Part shown: in pieces, positions 8,757 through 21,156 of the stretch
How positions within the stretch are numbered: the first letter of the stretch is position 1
Layout: each line of letters starts with the position of its first letter
Assembly (NCBI GenBank): GCA_963724535.1
Contig: CAVRVD010000013.1
Coordinates: forward strand, 372,001-436,000
Source: JADJPO01 sp963724535
GTDB taxonomy: Bacteria > Actinomycetota > Actinomycetes > Actinomycetales > Kineosporiaceae
Direction: 5' to 3'
Length of the DNA stretch: 64,000 nt
The notes under the pieces: generated by a model
Told to the model about the DNA's origin: nothing
What the model saw: the letters and a program-made list of their open reading frames with translations, nothing else
Database searches by the model: none
Translations under genes and position numbers: made by a program

Positions 8757-8803
8757 CGCGAGATCCCGCGATCGCCGCCCCGAACCGCCTCGGGTGGTGA
8801 GGG

Positions 8804-9754
8804 TCAGAACCCCAGCCGGTGGAGCTGTTTCGGGTCGCGCTGCCAGTCCTTGGCGACCTTGACCCGCAGGTCCAGGTGGACCCGCTGGCCCAGCAACGCC
8901 TCGATCGCGGCGCGAGCCTGCGTCCCGATCTCCCGCAACCGAGCGCCACCGCGGCCGATGACGATCCCCTTCTGGCTCTCCCGCTCCACGTACAGGAACA
9001 CCCGGATGTCCAGCAGCGGGTCGTCGTCCGGGCGGTCCGGCCGGGGTTCGAGGTCCTCGACGACGACGGCCAGGCTGTGCGGCAGCTCGTCGCGGACCCC
9101 CTCAAGGGCCGCCTCGCGGACCAGCTCGGCGATCATCACCCGTTCGGGCTCATCGGTCAGCTCACCCTCCGGGTACAGCGGCGGCCCGACCGGCAGATGC
9201 GAGAAGAGCACGTCGGCGAGCACGTCGAGCTGGTGACCGGTACGCGCCGAGACCGGCACCACGTCGTCCGCCTCGAGCAGCTCGGCCGCCGCCACCAGCT
9301 GGGCGGGCAGGGCGTCCCGGGCGACCGTGTCGGTCTTGGTGACCACCACCACGACCGGTGGACGGCGCCGCTGCGCCGCCCGGGCCAGCTCGGCGAGGTC
9401 GGCGGCGATGAACCGGTCGCCGGGGCCGACCGGTTGATCGGCCGGAACGCACAGCCCGATCACGTCGACGCTCAACAGGGTCTGGCGCACCAGGTCGTTG
9501 AGCCGTTGCCCGAGCAAGGTGCGGGGTCGGTGCAGCCCCGGGGTGTCGACCAGCACCAGCTGGGCCTCGGGGCGGTGCAAGACGCCGCGGATGGTGCGCC
9601 GGGTGGTCTGCGGGCGGCTCGAGGTGATCGCGACCTTCTCCCCGACCAGGGCGTTGGTCAGGGTCGACTTGCCCACGTTGGGGCGCCCGACCAGGCAGGC
9701 GAACCCGCTGCGGAAGTCCCCCGCACCCTGCCCGGTCGAGCCCTGCGCAGTCAT
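8804..9754 (-). CDS. era: GTPase Era
   Basis: A protein of 316 residues. It binds 16S rRNA and helps mature the 30S subunit in the cytoplasm. G1 GRPNVGKS is at 23-30, followed by a switch region with RPQTTRR, G3 DTPG, G4 TKTD and a C-terminal KH domain with GIVIGRGGARLREIG. Length and domain order match Era. The ATG overlaps the stop of the upstream CorC-like gene (ATGA), giving the ybeY - corC-like - era order common in Actinobacteria. It ends 47 bases from the convergent Hsp70 gene. Confidence 0.96.
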   Translation of the reverse strand: MTAQGSTGQGAGDFRSGFACLVGRPNVGKSTLTNALVGEKVAITSSRPQTTRRTIRGVLHRPEAQLVLVDTPGLHRPRTLLGQRLNDLVRQTLLSVDVIGLCVPADQPVGPGDRFIAADLAELARAAQRRRPPVVVVVTKTDTVARDALPAQLVAAAELLEADDVVPVSARTGHQLDVLADVLFSHLPVGPPLYPEGELTDEPERVMIAELVREAALEGVRDELPHSLAVVVEDLEPRPDRPDDDPLLDIRVFLYVERESQKGIVIGRGGARLREIGTQARAAIEALLGQRVHLDLRVKVAKDWQRDPKQLHRLGF

Positions 9755-11040
9755 GCGATCTCCTCGGTGGCCGCTGGCGCACGCTCGACGATGACGGTGG
9801 CCAGCCGGTGCCGACGGCCCTCGAACCGCTCAGCGGTCAGCCGCAGACCGGCGACCTCGGCGGTGGCCTCGACGATGGGCACGCGTCCGATCGACTTGGC
9901 CAGCAGGCCGCCGACGGTGTCCACGTCGTCGTCGTCGAGCTCGAGGTCGAACAGGTCGCCCATGTCCTCGATGTTCAGCCGGGCGCTGACTCGGTATCGG
10001 CCCGCACCGAGGTCCTCGACGTCGTGCTCGTCGGGGTCGTACTCATCGGAGATCTCGCCGACGATCTCCTCGACCAGGTCCTCCAGCGTGACCATGCCGG
10101 CTGTGCCGCCGTACTCGTCGACCACGATCGCGACATGGGGAGTGTCGCGCCGCTGCATCTCGCGCAGCAGGTGGTCGGCCCGCTTGCTGTCGGGCACGAA
10201 GTGCGCCGGCCGCATCAGGTCGGCGACCTTGAGCCGGCCGATCGCCCCCGGCTGCTCGTGCTGGCGCCGGGCCACGTCCTTGAGGTAGAGCACGCCCCGC
10301 ACGTCGTCGAGGTCATCCCCGGTCACCGGGACCCGGGAGAAGCCGGAACGCAGGAACAGCGACATGGCGCGATGCAGCGACATGGTCGTGGCCACCGACA
10401 CCAGATCCGTGCGTGGGACCATCACCTCGCGCACCCGGGTGTCGCTCAGCTCGAACACCGAGTGGATCATCGCGCGCTCGTCCGCCTCGATCAGCCGGCT
10501 CTCCTCGGCGATGTCGACCAGCTCGCGCAGCTCGGCCTCGGAGGCGAACGGACCGTCCCGATAGCCCTTGCCGGGGGTGATGGCGTTGCCGATCAGGACC
10601 AGCAGCCGGGCCAACGGCCCCAGCACCCGGGCCAGCGCGAGCATCACCGGCGCCGCGACCAGCCCGAGCGCGTCGGCATGCTGGCGGCCGAAGGTGCGCG
10701 GCCCGACTCCGGCCACGATGAAGATGGCCGCCGCGGCCACCCCCGCGGCGATCAGGCCGGCCTGCCACCACTGGTCCACCCAGGCGATGGTGACCAGGGT
10801 CAGGCAGACCACCGCCCCGACCTCGGCGAGCACCCTCAGGAAGGTGGAGACCATCAGGGTGGGCGCCGGATCGGTGGACATCCGCAGCAGTGCCTCCGCA
10901 CCGCGCCGACCCTCCCTGACCAGATCCTCCACCCGGCCACGGGTGACCCGCGAGCAGGCGGCCTCCGACGCGGCGAACAACGCCGCGAGGGCGAGCAGCA
11001 GGGCGGCCAGGCCGAGCAGCTGGGGCTCGAAAGCCGTCAC
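9751..11040 (-). CDS. CNNM/CorC-family membrane protein with CBS pair
   Basis: A protein of 429 residues. A DUF21/CNNM transmembrane region with about four hydrophobic segments fills residues 5-170. It is followed by a CBS-domain pair (about 195-320, containing [11 protein letters not shown] and [11 protein letters not shown]) and a C-terminal CorC_HlyC domain (about 340-425). Members are linked to Mg2+ or Co2+ efflux and are often annotated hemolysin C; true substrate unknown. The GTG at 11040 is chosen because it overlaps the ybeY stop (GTGA) and begins just before the first membrane helix. The 3' end overlaps era. Confidence 0.9.
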   Translation of the reverse strand: MTAFEPQLLGLAALLLALAALFAASEAACSRVTRGRVEDLVREGRRGAEALLRMSTDPAPTLMVSTFLRVLAEVGAVVCLTLVTIAWVDQWWQAGLIAAGVAAAAIFIVAGVGPRTFGRQHADALGLVAAPVMLALARVLGPLARLLVLIGNAITPGKGYRDGPFASEAELRELVDIAEESRLIEADERAMIHSVFELSDTRVREVMVPRTDLVSVATTMSLHRAMSLFLRSGFSRVPVTGDDLDDVRGVLYLKDVARRQHEQPGAIGRLKVADLMRPAHFVPDSKRADHLLREMQRRDTPHVAIVVDEYGGTAGMVTLEDLVEEIVGEISDEYDPDEHDVEDLGAGRYRVSARLNIEDMGDLFDLELDDDDVDTVGGLLAKSIGRVPIVEATAEVAGLRLTAERFEGRRHRLATVIVERAPAATEEIA

Positions 11041-11498
11041 GCCCGCCCTCGCCCGGACAGGAAGGTGAGCAGGAGCCTGCGCTGCAGGTCGAACATCTCC
11101 TTCTTCTCGGCCGGTTCGGCGTGGTCGTAGCCGAGCAGGTGCAGGATCCCGTGCCCGGTGAGCAGCAGCAGCTCCTCGTGCGGGGTGTGTCCGGCGGAGG
11201 CCGCCTGACGCTCGGCGACGGCCGGGCACAGCACCACGTCTCCGAGCAGGCCGGGCTGCGGCTCCTCGCCGTCCCGGCCCGGCCGCAGCTCGTCCATCGG
11301 GAAGGACAGCACGTCGGTCGGCCCCGGTTCGTCCATCCACTGCCGGTGCAGCGAGCCCATCGCCGCCTCGTCGACGAGCAGCACGGACAGCTCGGCCTGC
11401 GGGTGGATCCGCAGCTCGTCCAGGACGTGCCGGGCCAGGGCGACGATCTCGGCCTCCTCGACCACGACGCCGCTCTCGTTGTTGACCTCGATGCTCAT
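11037..11498 (-). CDS. ybeY: Endoribonuclease YbeY
   Basis: A protein of 153 residues. A single-strand-specific, zinc-dependent RNase for 16S rRNA 3'-end maturation and ribosome quality control. The UPF0054 signature [11 protein letters not shown], carrying the three metal-binding His, is near the C-terminus. The N-terminus [10 protein letters not shown] matches the family, so ATG 11498 is preferred over GTG 11507, which would add three residues and abut the phoH stop. Placement between phoH and the CorC-like gene is the standard actinobacterial order. Confidence 0.95.
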   Translation of the reverse strand: MSIEVNNESGVVVEEAEIVALARHVLDELRIHPQAELSVLLVDEAAMGSLHRQWMDEPGPTDVLSFPMDELRPGRDGEEPQPGLLGDVVLCPAVAERQAASAGHTPHEELLLLTGHGILHLLGYDHAEPAEKKEMFDLQRRLLLTFLSGRGRA

Positions 11499-11507
11499 CC
11501 GACCCAC

Positions 11508-13700
<2,193 letters not shown>

Positions 13701-13731
13701 CGTAGCCACGCGGACCGTCAGCTCCGCGGCA

Positions 13732-14076
13732 TCATCCCGGCGGCCAGGTGAACGAGCGCCCGCCCAGGATGTGCCCGTGCACGTGGAAGACGCTCTGGCC
13801 GACGCCGGCGCCGCTGTTGAACACCAGCCGGAACTGGCCGTCCTGCTCCGTGGCGGCGATCTGTGAGCCGACCTCGACCAGCTCGGCGAGCGCCTGCGGG
13901 TCGGCGGCCAGCTCGACGACGTTCTCGTGGTGGTCCTTGGACACGACCAGGACGTGCATCGGGGCGACCGGCTTGATGTCGCGGAAGGCCACGACCCGGT
14001 CTCCGGTGTGCACGACCGTTGCGGGGAGGTGACCGTCCACGATCCGGCAGAAGATGCAGTCGCGGCGATCGGTCAT
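13732..14076 (-). CDS. HIT-family nucleotide hydrolase or transferase
   Basis: A protein of 114 residues. The histidine triad HVHGHILGG is near the C-terminus, with the N-terminal CIFCRIVDG typical of HINT-type purine phosphoramidases. These cytoplasmic enzymes hydrolyse nucleoside phosphoramidates; the physiological substrate is unclear. It is upstream of phoH on the same strand, an arrangement common in Actinobacteria. A -10-like TAGGCT six bases before the ATG suggests a leaderless transcript. Confidence 0.93.
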   Translation of the reverse strand: MTDRRDCIFCRIVDGHLPATVVHTGDRVVAFRDIKPVAPMHVLVVSKDHHENVVELAADPQALAELVEVGSQIAATEQDGQFRLVFNSGAGVGQSVFHVHGHILGGRSFTWPPG

Positions 14077-14082
14077 TCGCCG

Positions 14083-14088
14083 AGCCTA
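14083..14088 (-). promoter_or_regulatory. -10-like TAGGCT, probable leaderless promoter of the HIT gene
   Basis: On the minus strand TAGGCT is separated by six bases from the ATG at 14076, the geometry of a leaderless start. No ribosome binding site lies between them. Confidence 0.4.
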
Positions 14089-14125
14089 GTGTCAACCTGA
14101 GACCAGGCGTGCGCGTCGTCCAGTC

Positions 14126-14719
14126 ATGACAGTCGTGGCGCCGGCAACCCTGAGGGAGAGACGGGTGGGCGCTGGGGACGATCGGCGCGACGGCACCGTG
14201 CGTCCGGACCACACCGTGCTGCCCGCCGGCGCCGACGAGGCGATCGCCGTCCTGTACCGCACCGACTGGGTCGGTCTGGTCCGGCTCGCCGCCCTGCTCA
14301 CCCGGGACGCCTCGGTGGCCGAGGAGATCGTCCAGGACGCCTTCGTGGCCCTGCACCGGCGCTGGAACCGGATCGCCGATCACCGCGCGGCCCGCGCCTA
14401 CCTGCGCACCAGCGTGGTCAACGGGTCCCGCTCGGCGCTGCGCCACCGGGTTGTGGTCGAACGGCGCCGGCCACCGGGACCGGCCGAGCCGGCAGGGCCG
14501 GAGGAGCGCGCCGTCCGGGCCAGCGAGGACGCCGAGGTGCTCGCCGCACTGCGCCGCCTGTCCCGACGCCAGCAGGAGGTCCTGGTGCTGCGGTACTACG
14601 TCGACGCCTCGGAGGCTCAGATCGCCCAGATCCTGGGCATGTCCCGCGGCGCCGTGAAGTCGCACGCCCATCGGGCGATGGCGGCGCTGCGCAAGGAGAT
14701 GGAGGGCCAGGATGGCTGA
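14126..14719 (+). CDS. ECF RNA polymerase sigma factor, SigE-like subfamily
   Basis: A protein of 197 residues. After a variable N-terminus of about 35 residues comes sigma region 2 (IAVLYRTDWVGLVRLAALL ... AEEIVQDAFVALHRRW, carrying the RNAP-binding and -10-reading helices). Region 4 follows (LRRLSRRQQEVLVLRYYVD ... IAQILGMSRGAVKSHAHRA, with the helix-turn-helix). It matches actinobacterial SigE-family sigma-70 factors. Its stop overlaps the next start by eight bases; that product is membrane anchored and is probably its regulator or target. ATG 14126 is used, but GTG 14165, nearer the conserved region, is a possible alternative. Confidence 0.9.
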   Translation: MTVVAPATLRERRVGAGDDRRDGTVRPDHTVLPAGADEAIAVLYRTDWVGLVRLAALLTRDASVAEEIVQDAFVALHRRWNRIADHRAARAYLRTSVVNGSRSALRHRVVVERRRPPGPAEPAGPEERAVRASEDAEVLAALRRLSRRQQEVLVLRYYVDASEAQIAQILGMSRGAVKSHAHRAMAALRKEMEGQDG

Positions 14720-15770
14720 CCGGTCGACCGAGGGGCTCGAGCAGAGGCTGCGGCGTGCGCTCGCCGATGAGGCGGCGTCCGTGCGACCGGGCGAGGGCTG
14801 GACGGCGATCCGCACGGCGATCGACGACCGTCCTGCTCGGCGCGCCCGATGGTCGCCGCGGGTCTGGGTCCCGCTCGCGGCGGCCGCGTCCGTCCTGGCC
14901 ATGGCGCTGCTCGCATCGAACGTGCTGGACCTGACCGGCCGCTCCGGGGGCGACGCGGCGGCGCCGGCCGAGGTGGTCGGTCCCGGGCCGCTGCCGGTGT
15001 ACTACGTGACTCGCCAGAACGACCGCTGGGCGCTGGTCCGCGAGTTCCAGGCGACCGGGCTGACCGATGCCGGTGACCGGCTCCAGTCGGCCCTCGACCG
15101 GGCGGTGGCCGGGCGCGCCAGCGACCCGGACTACACCAGTGTCTGGCGCGACCTCGGGCTGGCGCCGGCATCCCGCCCGTCAGGGGGACTGGTCAGCGCC
15201 ACCGTGGGTGAGGCGCAGATCGAGGTTCGCGTCGATGTCGCCCTGGTCGGCGCAGCGGACGCCCGGGCGGACGCGGCCACCGCTGAGCTGGCGCGGCTGG
15301 CCGTCGACCAGCTGGTCTGGACGGCGACCGGTGTGGTGGGCCGGAATGTGCCGGTGACCGTGAACGTCGTGTCGGGCGAGGCCGATCGCGACGACCGGTT
15401 GTTCGGCCTCGTCGACCTCGGGGCGCCGTTCCAGCGCGAGGGCCCGGACGCGGATCCGCGGGCTCCGATCTGGGTGAACTCGGTCACCGACGGCGAGCGG
15501 TTGCGGGCCGGCACGGCATTCACGGTGACCGGCGACGCGGACCTGGCGGTGCGGGCCGCACCGGACGTGCCGCCTCAGTGGCAGGTGCAGCGTGACGGCG
15601 AGGCGGCCGACGTGGTCGCCTGGGGCGACCTCGCGGTGGTGGACACCCGGACGCCGCCGGCGCGCTCCTCGTGGGAGGCAGACCTGCCGCCGCTGCCGGC
15701 CGGTGGGTACCTCCTGTCGGTGACCTACCGCGGCTGGACCGAGACCAAGCGGCTGGACGTCGTGCCCTGA
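14712..15770 (+). CDS. Membrane-anchored protein with GerMN and Gmad2-type domains, probable sigma-factor partner
   Basis: A protein of 352 residues. The N-terminal cytoplasmic part of about 50 residues (LEQRLRRALADEAASVRPGEGW) resembles anti-sigma-like tails. One membrane helix follows at about 56-75 (VWVPLAAAASVLAMALLASNVL). The external part has a GerMN-like region (about 95-235, PLPVYYVTRQNDRWALVREF) and a beta-rich Gmad2-like Ig domain (about 255-352, IWVNSVTDGERLRAGTAFTV). GerMN/Gmad2 pairs are known from spore germination and lipoprotein contexts but also occur in non-sporulating actinobacteria beside SigE-type sigma factors. The eight-base overlap with the sigma gene argues for joint function. 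It is not a classic zinc anti-sigma. Confidence 0.75.
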   Translation: MADRSTEGLEQRLRRALADEAASVRPGEGWTAIRTAIDDRPARRARWSPRVWVPLAAAASVLAMALLASNVLDLTGRSGGDAAAPAEVVGPGPLPVYYVTRQNDRWALVREFQATGLTDAGDRLQSALDRAVAGRASDPDYTSVWRDLGLAPASRPSGGLVSATVGEAQIEVRVDVALVGAADARADAATAELARLAVDQLVWTATGVVGRNVPVTVNVVSGEADRDDRLFGLVDLGAPFQREGPDADPRAPIWVNSVTDGERLRAGTAFTVTGDADLAVRAAPDVPPQWQVQRDGEAADVVAWGDLAVVDTRTPPARSSWEADLPPLPAGGYLLSVTYRGWTETKRLDVVP

Positions 15771-15810
15771 CCGACCCGCGTGATGCGCCGGCCCTGATGA
15801 TCGGTGGCGA

Positions 15811-17028
15811 TCAGGACCAGTCGCGACGGTCCGCGACTACTTGGTCGTCGGGCAGGGCATCGACCACGTCGACGACACAGCCGAACCGCAGGCCGGAGCG
15901 GATCCGTTGTTCGACCTCGGCGACCACCTGGGCGGCCGGGGCCGCGGGCTCGGGCACCACCAGGGCCCGCAGCCGGTCCCGGTGGTCGACCCGTTCGACG
16001 ACGAGCTGCCAGGCGGCGACCCCCGGCGCGCCGGCCAACACCGCCTGGGCCTGGCGAGGATGCAGGAACATCCCGCGGACCTTGACCGCCTGACCCACCC
16101 GGCCGAGCACGCCGGCCAGGCGCAGCGTGTCGTCCTCGGCCAGCCGCCAGGCTGACAGGTCACCGGTCCCGAACCGCACCAGCGGGTACTCCGGGCGCAA
16201 CAGGGTCACCACCACCTGGCCCTCGCCCTCGACCAGCGGCCGGCCGGTGTCCAGGTCGCAGACCTGCACCAGCAGGCCGTCGGCCGGAACCAGGCCGTCA
16301 CCGGCCCGGACCTCGTAGCCGATGGCACCGGCCTCGGCGGTGCCGTAGGCCATCAGCACGGTCGGCACGTGCTCGGTGAGCCGGGCTCGCAACGAGTCGG
16401 GCAGTGGTTCGGCGGTCACCAGGGCCCGGTCCAGCCGCCATCGGTGAGCCGGCAGGCCGAGCTCCTGGTAGCGGTCGACCAACGCTGCCAGGTAACTGGG
16501 CAGCCCGACGTAGCCGGTCACCTCCAGATCGGCGACCACGCCTGCCTGCAGGTCCGTGTTCCCGATACCGGCCGGCACCACCGTGGCCCCGATCTCCAGA
16601 CAGCCGAGCTCGAACATCGCCCCGGCCGGGGAGAGGTGGTAGCCGAAGCAGTTCAGCACCCGATCACCGGCCCCGAACCCGGCGGCCCGCAGCGCCTGGG
16701 CCCAGCGCCAGGGGTCCGCCCCTGCCAGCCCGGGCTCGTACAGCGGACCGGGGGATTGGAAGACCCGGACCACCCCGGCGGTGGGTGCCACCAGGCCGCC
16801 GAACGGCGGGTCGTCGCGTTGCCGGCCGATGAGGTCGTCCTTGCTGAGCACCGCCAGCTCGGCCAGCTGGTCTGGACCGAGCCGGTCTGCGGGGTCCAGC
16901 CCGGCCCGAGCGAGCCGCTCGGCGAAGGCCGGGACCGACGCCGCCGCCTCGGCGACGCAGCGCGCCACCGCGACCGCCAGCCGATCCTGGTAGCTGCGGA
17001 CCGCCGCCGTCAGCAGAGCGTTCGACAT
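15811..17028 (-). CDS. Phenylacetate-CoA ligase family protein (adenylate-forming)
   Basis: A protein of 405 residues, somewhat shorter than PaaK. ATG 17028 follows GAGGAGGAAGG. It shows the PaaK-like N-terminus (LAELAVLSKDDLIGRQRD), YGTAEAGAIGYE equivalent to the A5 motif, and a C-terminal domain (LRLAGVLGRVGQAVKVRGMFLHPRQ) equivalent to A8. The normally Ser/Thr/Gly-rich nucleotide loop is replaced by FQSPGPLYEPGLAG, so ATP handling may differ. It is the last gene of the importer operon, 71 bases after livF, and probably activates the imported acid as its CoA thioester. The substrate is unknown. Confidence 0.78.
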   Translation of the reverse strand: MSNALLTAAVRSYQDRLAVAVARCVAEAAASVPAFAERLARAGLDPADRLGPDQLAELAVLSKDDLIGRQRDDPPFGGLVAPTAGVVRVFQSPGPLYEPGLAGADPWRWAQALRAAGFGAGDRVLNCFGYHLSPAGAMFELGCLEIGATVVPAGIGNTDLQAGVVADLEVTGYVGLPSYLAALVDRYQELGLPAHRWRLDRALVTAEPLPDSLRARLTEHVPTVLMAYGTAEAGAIGYEVRAGDGLVPADGLLVQVCDLDTGRPLVEGEGQVVVTLLRPEYPLVRFGTGDLSAWRLAEDDTLRLAGVLGRVGQAVKVRGMFLHPRQAQAVLAGAPGVAAWQLVVERVDHRDRLRALVVPEPAAPAAQVVAEVEQRIRSGLRFGCVVDVVDALPDDQVVADRRDWS

Positions 17029-17098
17029 CCTTCCTCCTCGCCTCGTTCCGGACCGACCTGCCGGACCTGACTGCCCACCCACGTGCCGGACCGGGCGG

Positions 17099-17940
<842 letters not shown>

Positions 17941-17944
<4 letters not shown>

Positions 17945-19146
17945 GGCGATTGGTTGGCGGCGACCTCGGTCATCACCCCGCCCTTGACCTCGTAGATGCC
18001 CGAGCCGGTCGAGCCCCGGTGGGAGTCAGCGCTGAACTTCACCTCACCGGTGCCGACCACCCCTCCGGTGTCCACCGCCGGCATCGTCTCCAGCGCCGTC
18101 CGGATCGACTCGCCGGTCAGCTCCTCACCGCCGGCGAGCGCCTGCTCCAGGCCCTTGGCCATCACGTGCATCGTGTACCAGCCCTGCACATAGTGCAGTC
18201 CCTTCTCCTGCAGGGAGCTGCCCTTGGACTGCAGGTAGGTCTCGATGTCGGCGTGCCCAGGCTTGTCCGCAGAGGGCGGTGCGAACGGTTGCACCATGAT
18301 CGCGCCTTCGGCGTTCGCGGCCCCGGCGGTGGTGATGAACAGCTCGTCCGAGCACCAGTTCAGGCAGACGAGCTTCATGTCCAGTCTCTGGGAGGCGATG
18401 TCCTTGGCCACCTGGGCGGCGGGGCTGGAGACGTTCTGGACGACGATGTACTTGGCCCCCTGGGCCTTGGCCTGCGACAGCAGCCCGACGAAGTTCGGGG
18501 TCTTGGGCATCGGGTAGGCCTTGAAGCCAAGCTGCAGGCCCTTGTCGGCGATCCACTTCTCCCCGTCGGCGAGCGGGGCGGTGCCGAAGGGGCTGTCGTT
18601 GTGGAACACCGCCACCTCGGCCGGCCCGGCGGCGTCCTGGGCGATCCAGTTCAGCGCCACCCGCATCTGGTCGGAGTAGGTCGGCGCGACCACGAAGTTG
18701 TAGGGCGACTCGGCCGGGTCGGTGAGCACCTCGGCGTAGGAGGCGGACATGAACGGCAGCTTGTCGGCCGCCACCTTGGCGCGCAGCGCCTCGGAGTCAC
18801 CCGTGCCCCAGCCCTGGATCACCTCGGCACCGTCGGCGACGTACTTCTTGTAGAGCTCCTCGGCGGCGGGGACCTTGTAGGCGTAGTCGTTCGACATCCC
18901 CTCGATGGAACGCCCGTCGACGCCGTCCTCGGCGTTGATCCAGTCGATGTAGCCGAGCATGCCCTCGTTGTAGGGCGTGCCGACGTCCCCGGTGGCGCCG
19001 GTGAGATCGGCGATGATCCCGACCTTGATCGGCGAGGCCTGATCACCGCCGGCCCCGGAGGACGAGTCACCGCCGCCGCAGGCGCTGACTGCGAGCGTCA
19101 TCACGGTGGCGGTCGCGAGAACCATGACGTGCTTGGTGTATCTCAT
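17941..19146 (-). CDS. ABC transporter substrate-binding lipoprotein, Leu/Ile/Val-binding family
   Basis: A protein of 401 residues. ATG 19146 is preceded by GGAGG. A lipoprotein signal (MVLATATVMTLAVSAC) places the lipid-linked Cys at residue 23, followed by a Gly/Ser linker. The mature part is a periplasmic-binding type I (Peripla_BP_6) domain beginning IKVGIIADLTGATGDVG. It is the external receptor of the LivFGHM-type importer in the same operon. The ligand cannot be read from sequence; close family members near CoA ligases bind aromatic or aliphatic acids. Confidence 0.88.
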
Positions 19147-19220
19147 CTGTCCTCCATTCCTACCGGTGACGCCGAGTGGCGGCCCGGGTCGAGGGCGGTG
19201 CGAGCTGGTCACGATGCGAG

Positions 19221-20279
19221 CTAGTAGCGGAAGGGCCAGAACCGTACGTAGTCCTTGATCCGGGTCCAGATCCGGTCCAGACCGCGAGGTTCGAGGATCA
19301 GGAAGACGACGATCGCCAGCCCGAAGACGGCGTTCTGGATCGCCGGCAGCTGGTCGGCCAGGAACGGCACGCTGTCCTGGACGGTGTCCTTGAGCTCGAT
19401 GAGCAGGGTGGGCAACAGCATGATGAAGACGGCCCCGTAGACCGAGCCGGCGATGCTGCCCAACCCACCAACGATGATCATCGCCAGGTAGAGCACCGAG
19501 ACGTCGAGGGTGAACCGCTCCCAGGTGACGGTCTCGGTGTAGTGCGCCGACAGCGCCCCGGCCAGCCCCACGAAGGCACTGGAGACAGCGAACGCGGTGA
19601 CCTTGGTGCGGGTCAGGTCCACACCCATGGTCTGGGCCGCGATGTCCTGGTCGCGCACGGCCATGAAGGAGCGGCCCAGCGCGGTGCGGAACAGGTTTCG
19701 CGCCGCCAGCACGCTCGCCGTCGTGACCACGGCCAGGATCACGTACCACTGCTGCTCGAAGGTCTCGCGCTCGATCTGCCAGCCGAACAGGTTCAGCCGG
19801 GCGACCTCGATGAACCCCCTGCCCTCGGTCAGCCACTGCCAGCGCCGGACCACGAACAGGATGATCTCCTGCGAGGCCAGCGTGGCGATCGCCAGGTACA
19901 GCCCCTTCAGGCGAAGCGCCGGCAGGCCGAAGAAGGCCCCGACGGCGGCGGTGAAGAGCACCGCGACGAGCACGCTCAGCGGCATCGGCAACCCGGCCCG
20001 GCCCGTCAGGATCGCCGAGGTGTAGGCGCCGACCGCCAGGAAGCCGCCCTGGCCCAACGAGATCTGGCCGGTGAAGCCGACCAGGATGTTCAGGCCCACC
20101 GCCCCGATGACGGCGATCAGGATCGCGTTGACGATGCTCAGCCAGTAGGTGTTCAGCAGCCACGGCGCCGCCACACCCGCTAGCAGGACCAGGGCCAGCC
20201 GGGCGTGCTCGGCCCGGGTGTGCCGCAGCGCCAGCTCGGATCGATAGCTGCGGTGGTAGATCCCGGTCGCCGTTGCCAT
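19221..20279 (-). CDS. livM: Branched-chain amino acid-type ABC permease (LivM)
   Basis: A protein of 352 residues with about nine hydrophobic segments starting near residue 28 (LALVLLAGVAAPWLL). It contains the LivM hallmark GLNILVGFTGQISLGQGGFLAVGAYTSA split across residues 65-92 and the coupling-helix region RTALGRSFMAVRDQDIAAQ. Inner-membrane half of the importer, pairing with LivH. It starts five bases after the livH stop, so the two are co-translated. The 74 bases to the binding-protein gene contain that gene's ribosome binding site. Confidence 0.92.
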   Translation of the reverse strand: MATATGIYHRSYRSELALRHTRAEHARLALVLLAGVAAPWLLNTYWLSIVNAILIAVIGAVGLNILVGFTGQISLGQGGFLAVGAYTSAILTGRAGLPMPLSVLVAVLFTAAVGAFFGLPALRLKGLYLAIATLASQEIILFVVRRWQWLTEGRGFIEVARLNLFGWQIERETFEQQWYVILAVVTTASVLAARNLFRTALGRSFMAVRDQDIAAQTMGVDLTRTKVTAFAVSSAFVGLAGALSAHYTETVTWERFTLDVSVLYLAMIIVGGLGSIAGSVYGAVFIMLLPTLLIELKDTVQDSVPFLADQLPAIQNAVFGLAIVVFLILEPRGLDRIWTRIKDYVRFWPFRY

Positions 20280-20283
20280 CGCG

Positions 20284-21156
20284 TCAGACCCTCTCGATCC
20301 GTGTCTCGCCGAAGATGCCGTACGGGCGCACCATCAAGATCGCGATCAGCACCAGGTAGGGCACCACCTCGGCCAGGCCGGGATCGGCATAGCCCGAGAC
20401 GTACTGCTTGAGCAGGCCGATCGTCAGCCCGCCGACGATGGTCCCCGGCACTGCGTCCAGCCCGCCCAGGATCACGACCGGGAACACGATCAGGCCGAAG
20501 GCGGCGATGTTCCGGTCGACGGCGGACAGGTCGGCCAGCAGCACCCCGGCGATGAAGGCGCTGATGCCGGCCAGCACCCAGGCCATCGCGAACACGCGCC
20601 GCACCGAGATGCCCATGGTCAGGGCCGCCTGCTGGTCGTCGGCCACGGCTCGCATCGCGATTCCGTGCCGAGAGCGGCGGAAGAACCAGGTGAAGGCGAG
20701 CAGCACCACGGCCGCCGCCGCAACCACCACCAGCCGGTTGACCGGCACCGTCGCTCCGGCCAGGCGCACGCTCGTCGTCGGCAGGATGTTCGGCTGGTCG
20801 CGCACGGCCGTGCCGTAGAACATCTGCACCAGGGCCCGCAGCACCGCGGACAGCCCGATCGTCACCATGATCACGCTGATCGCGCTCTCCCCGATCAGCG
20901 GGCGCAGCACGAAGCGCTCCACCACGACGCCGAGCAGGGTGGCCACCACGGCTGCCACCACGCTGGCCAGGATCACCGGCAGGTCCAGCAGCACGAACGC
21001 GGTGTAGAAGGTGTAGGCGCCCACCAGCAGGAACTCGCCCTGGGCGAAGTTGATCACTCGGGTCGCCTTGTACACCAGCACGAACCCCAGGGCGGCCAGC
21101 GCCAGGATGGCCCCATCGGCCAGCCCGGCGACGGTGAGTGCGACGAAGGTGCTCAT
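20284..21156 (-). CDS. livH: Branched-chain amino acid-type ABC permease (LivH)
   Basis: A protein of 290 residues, almost entirely hydrophobic segments. It carries LivH features such as VYKATRVINFAQGEFLLVGA near residues 30-49 and the EAA-like loop RRSRHGIAMRAVADDQQAA. The ATG overlaps the preceding acyl-CoA ligase stop by four bases (ATGA). It forms the permease heterodimer with LivM. Confidence 0.92.
   Translation of the reverse strand: MSTFVALTVAGLADGAILALAALGFVLVYKATRVINFAQGEFLLVGAYTFYTAFVLLDLPVILASVVAAVVATLLGVVVERFVLRPLIGESAISVIMVTIGLSAVLRALVQMFYGTAVRDQPNILPTTSVRLAGATVPVNRLVVVAAAAVVLLAFTWFFRRSRHGIAMRAVADDQQAALTMGISVRRVFAMAWVLAGISAFIAGVLLADLSAVDRNIAAFGLIVFPVVILGGLDAVPGTIVGGLTIGLLKQYVSGYADPGLAEVVPYLVLIAILMVRPYGIFGETRIERV

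Noticed and set aside
8779..8794. Hairpin CCCGA...TCGGG as terminator between the Hsp70 gene and era
   Set aside because: Only a five-base stem without a T-tract; too weak to call.
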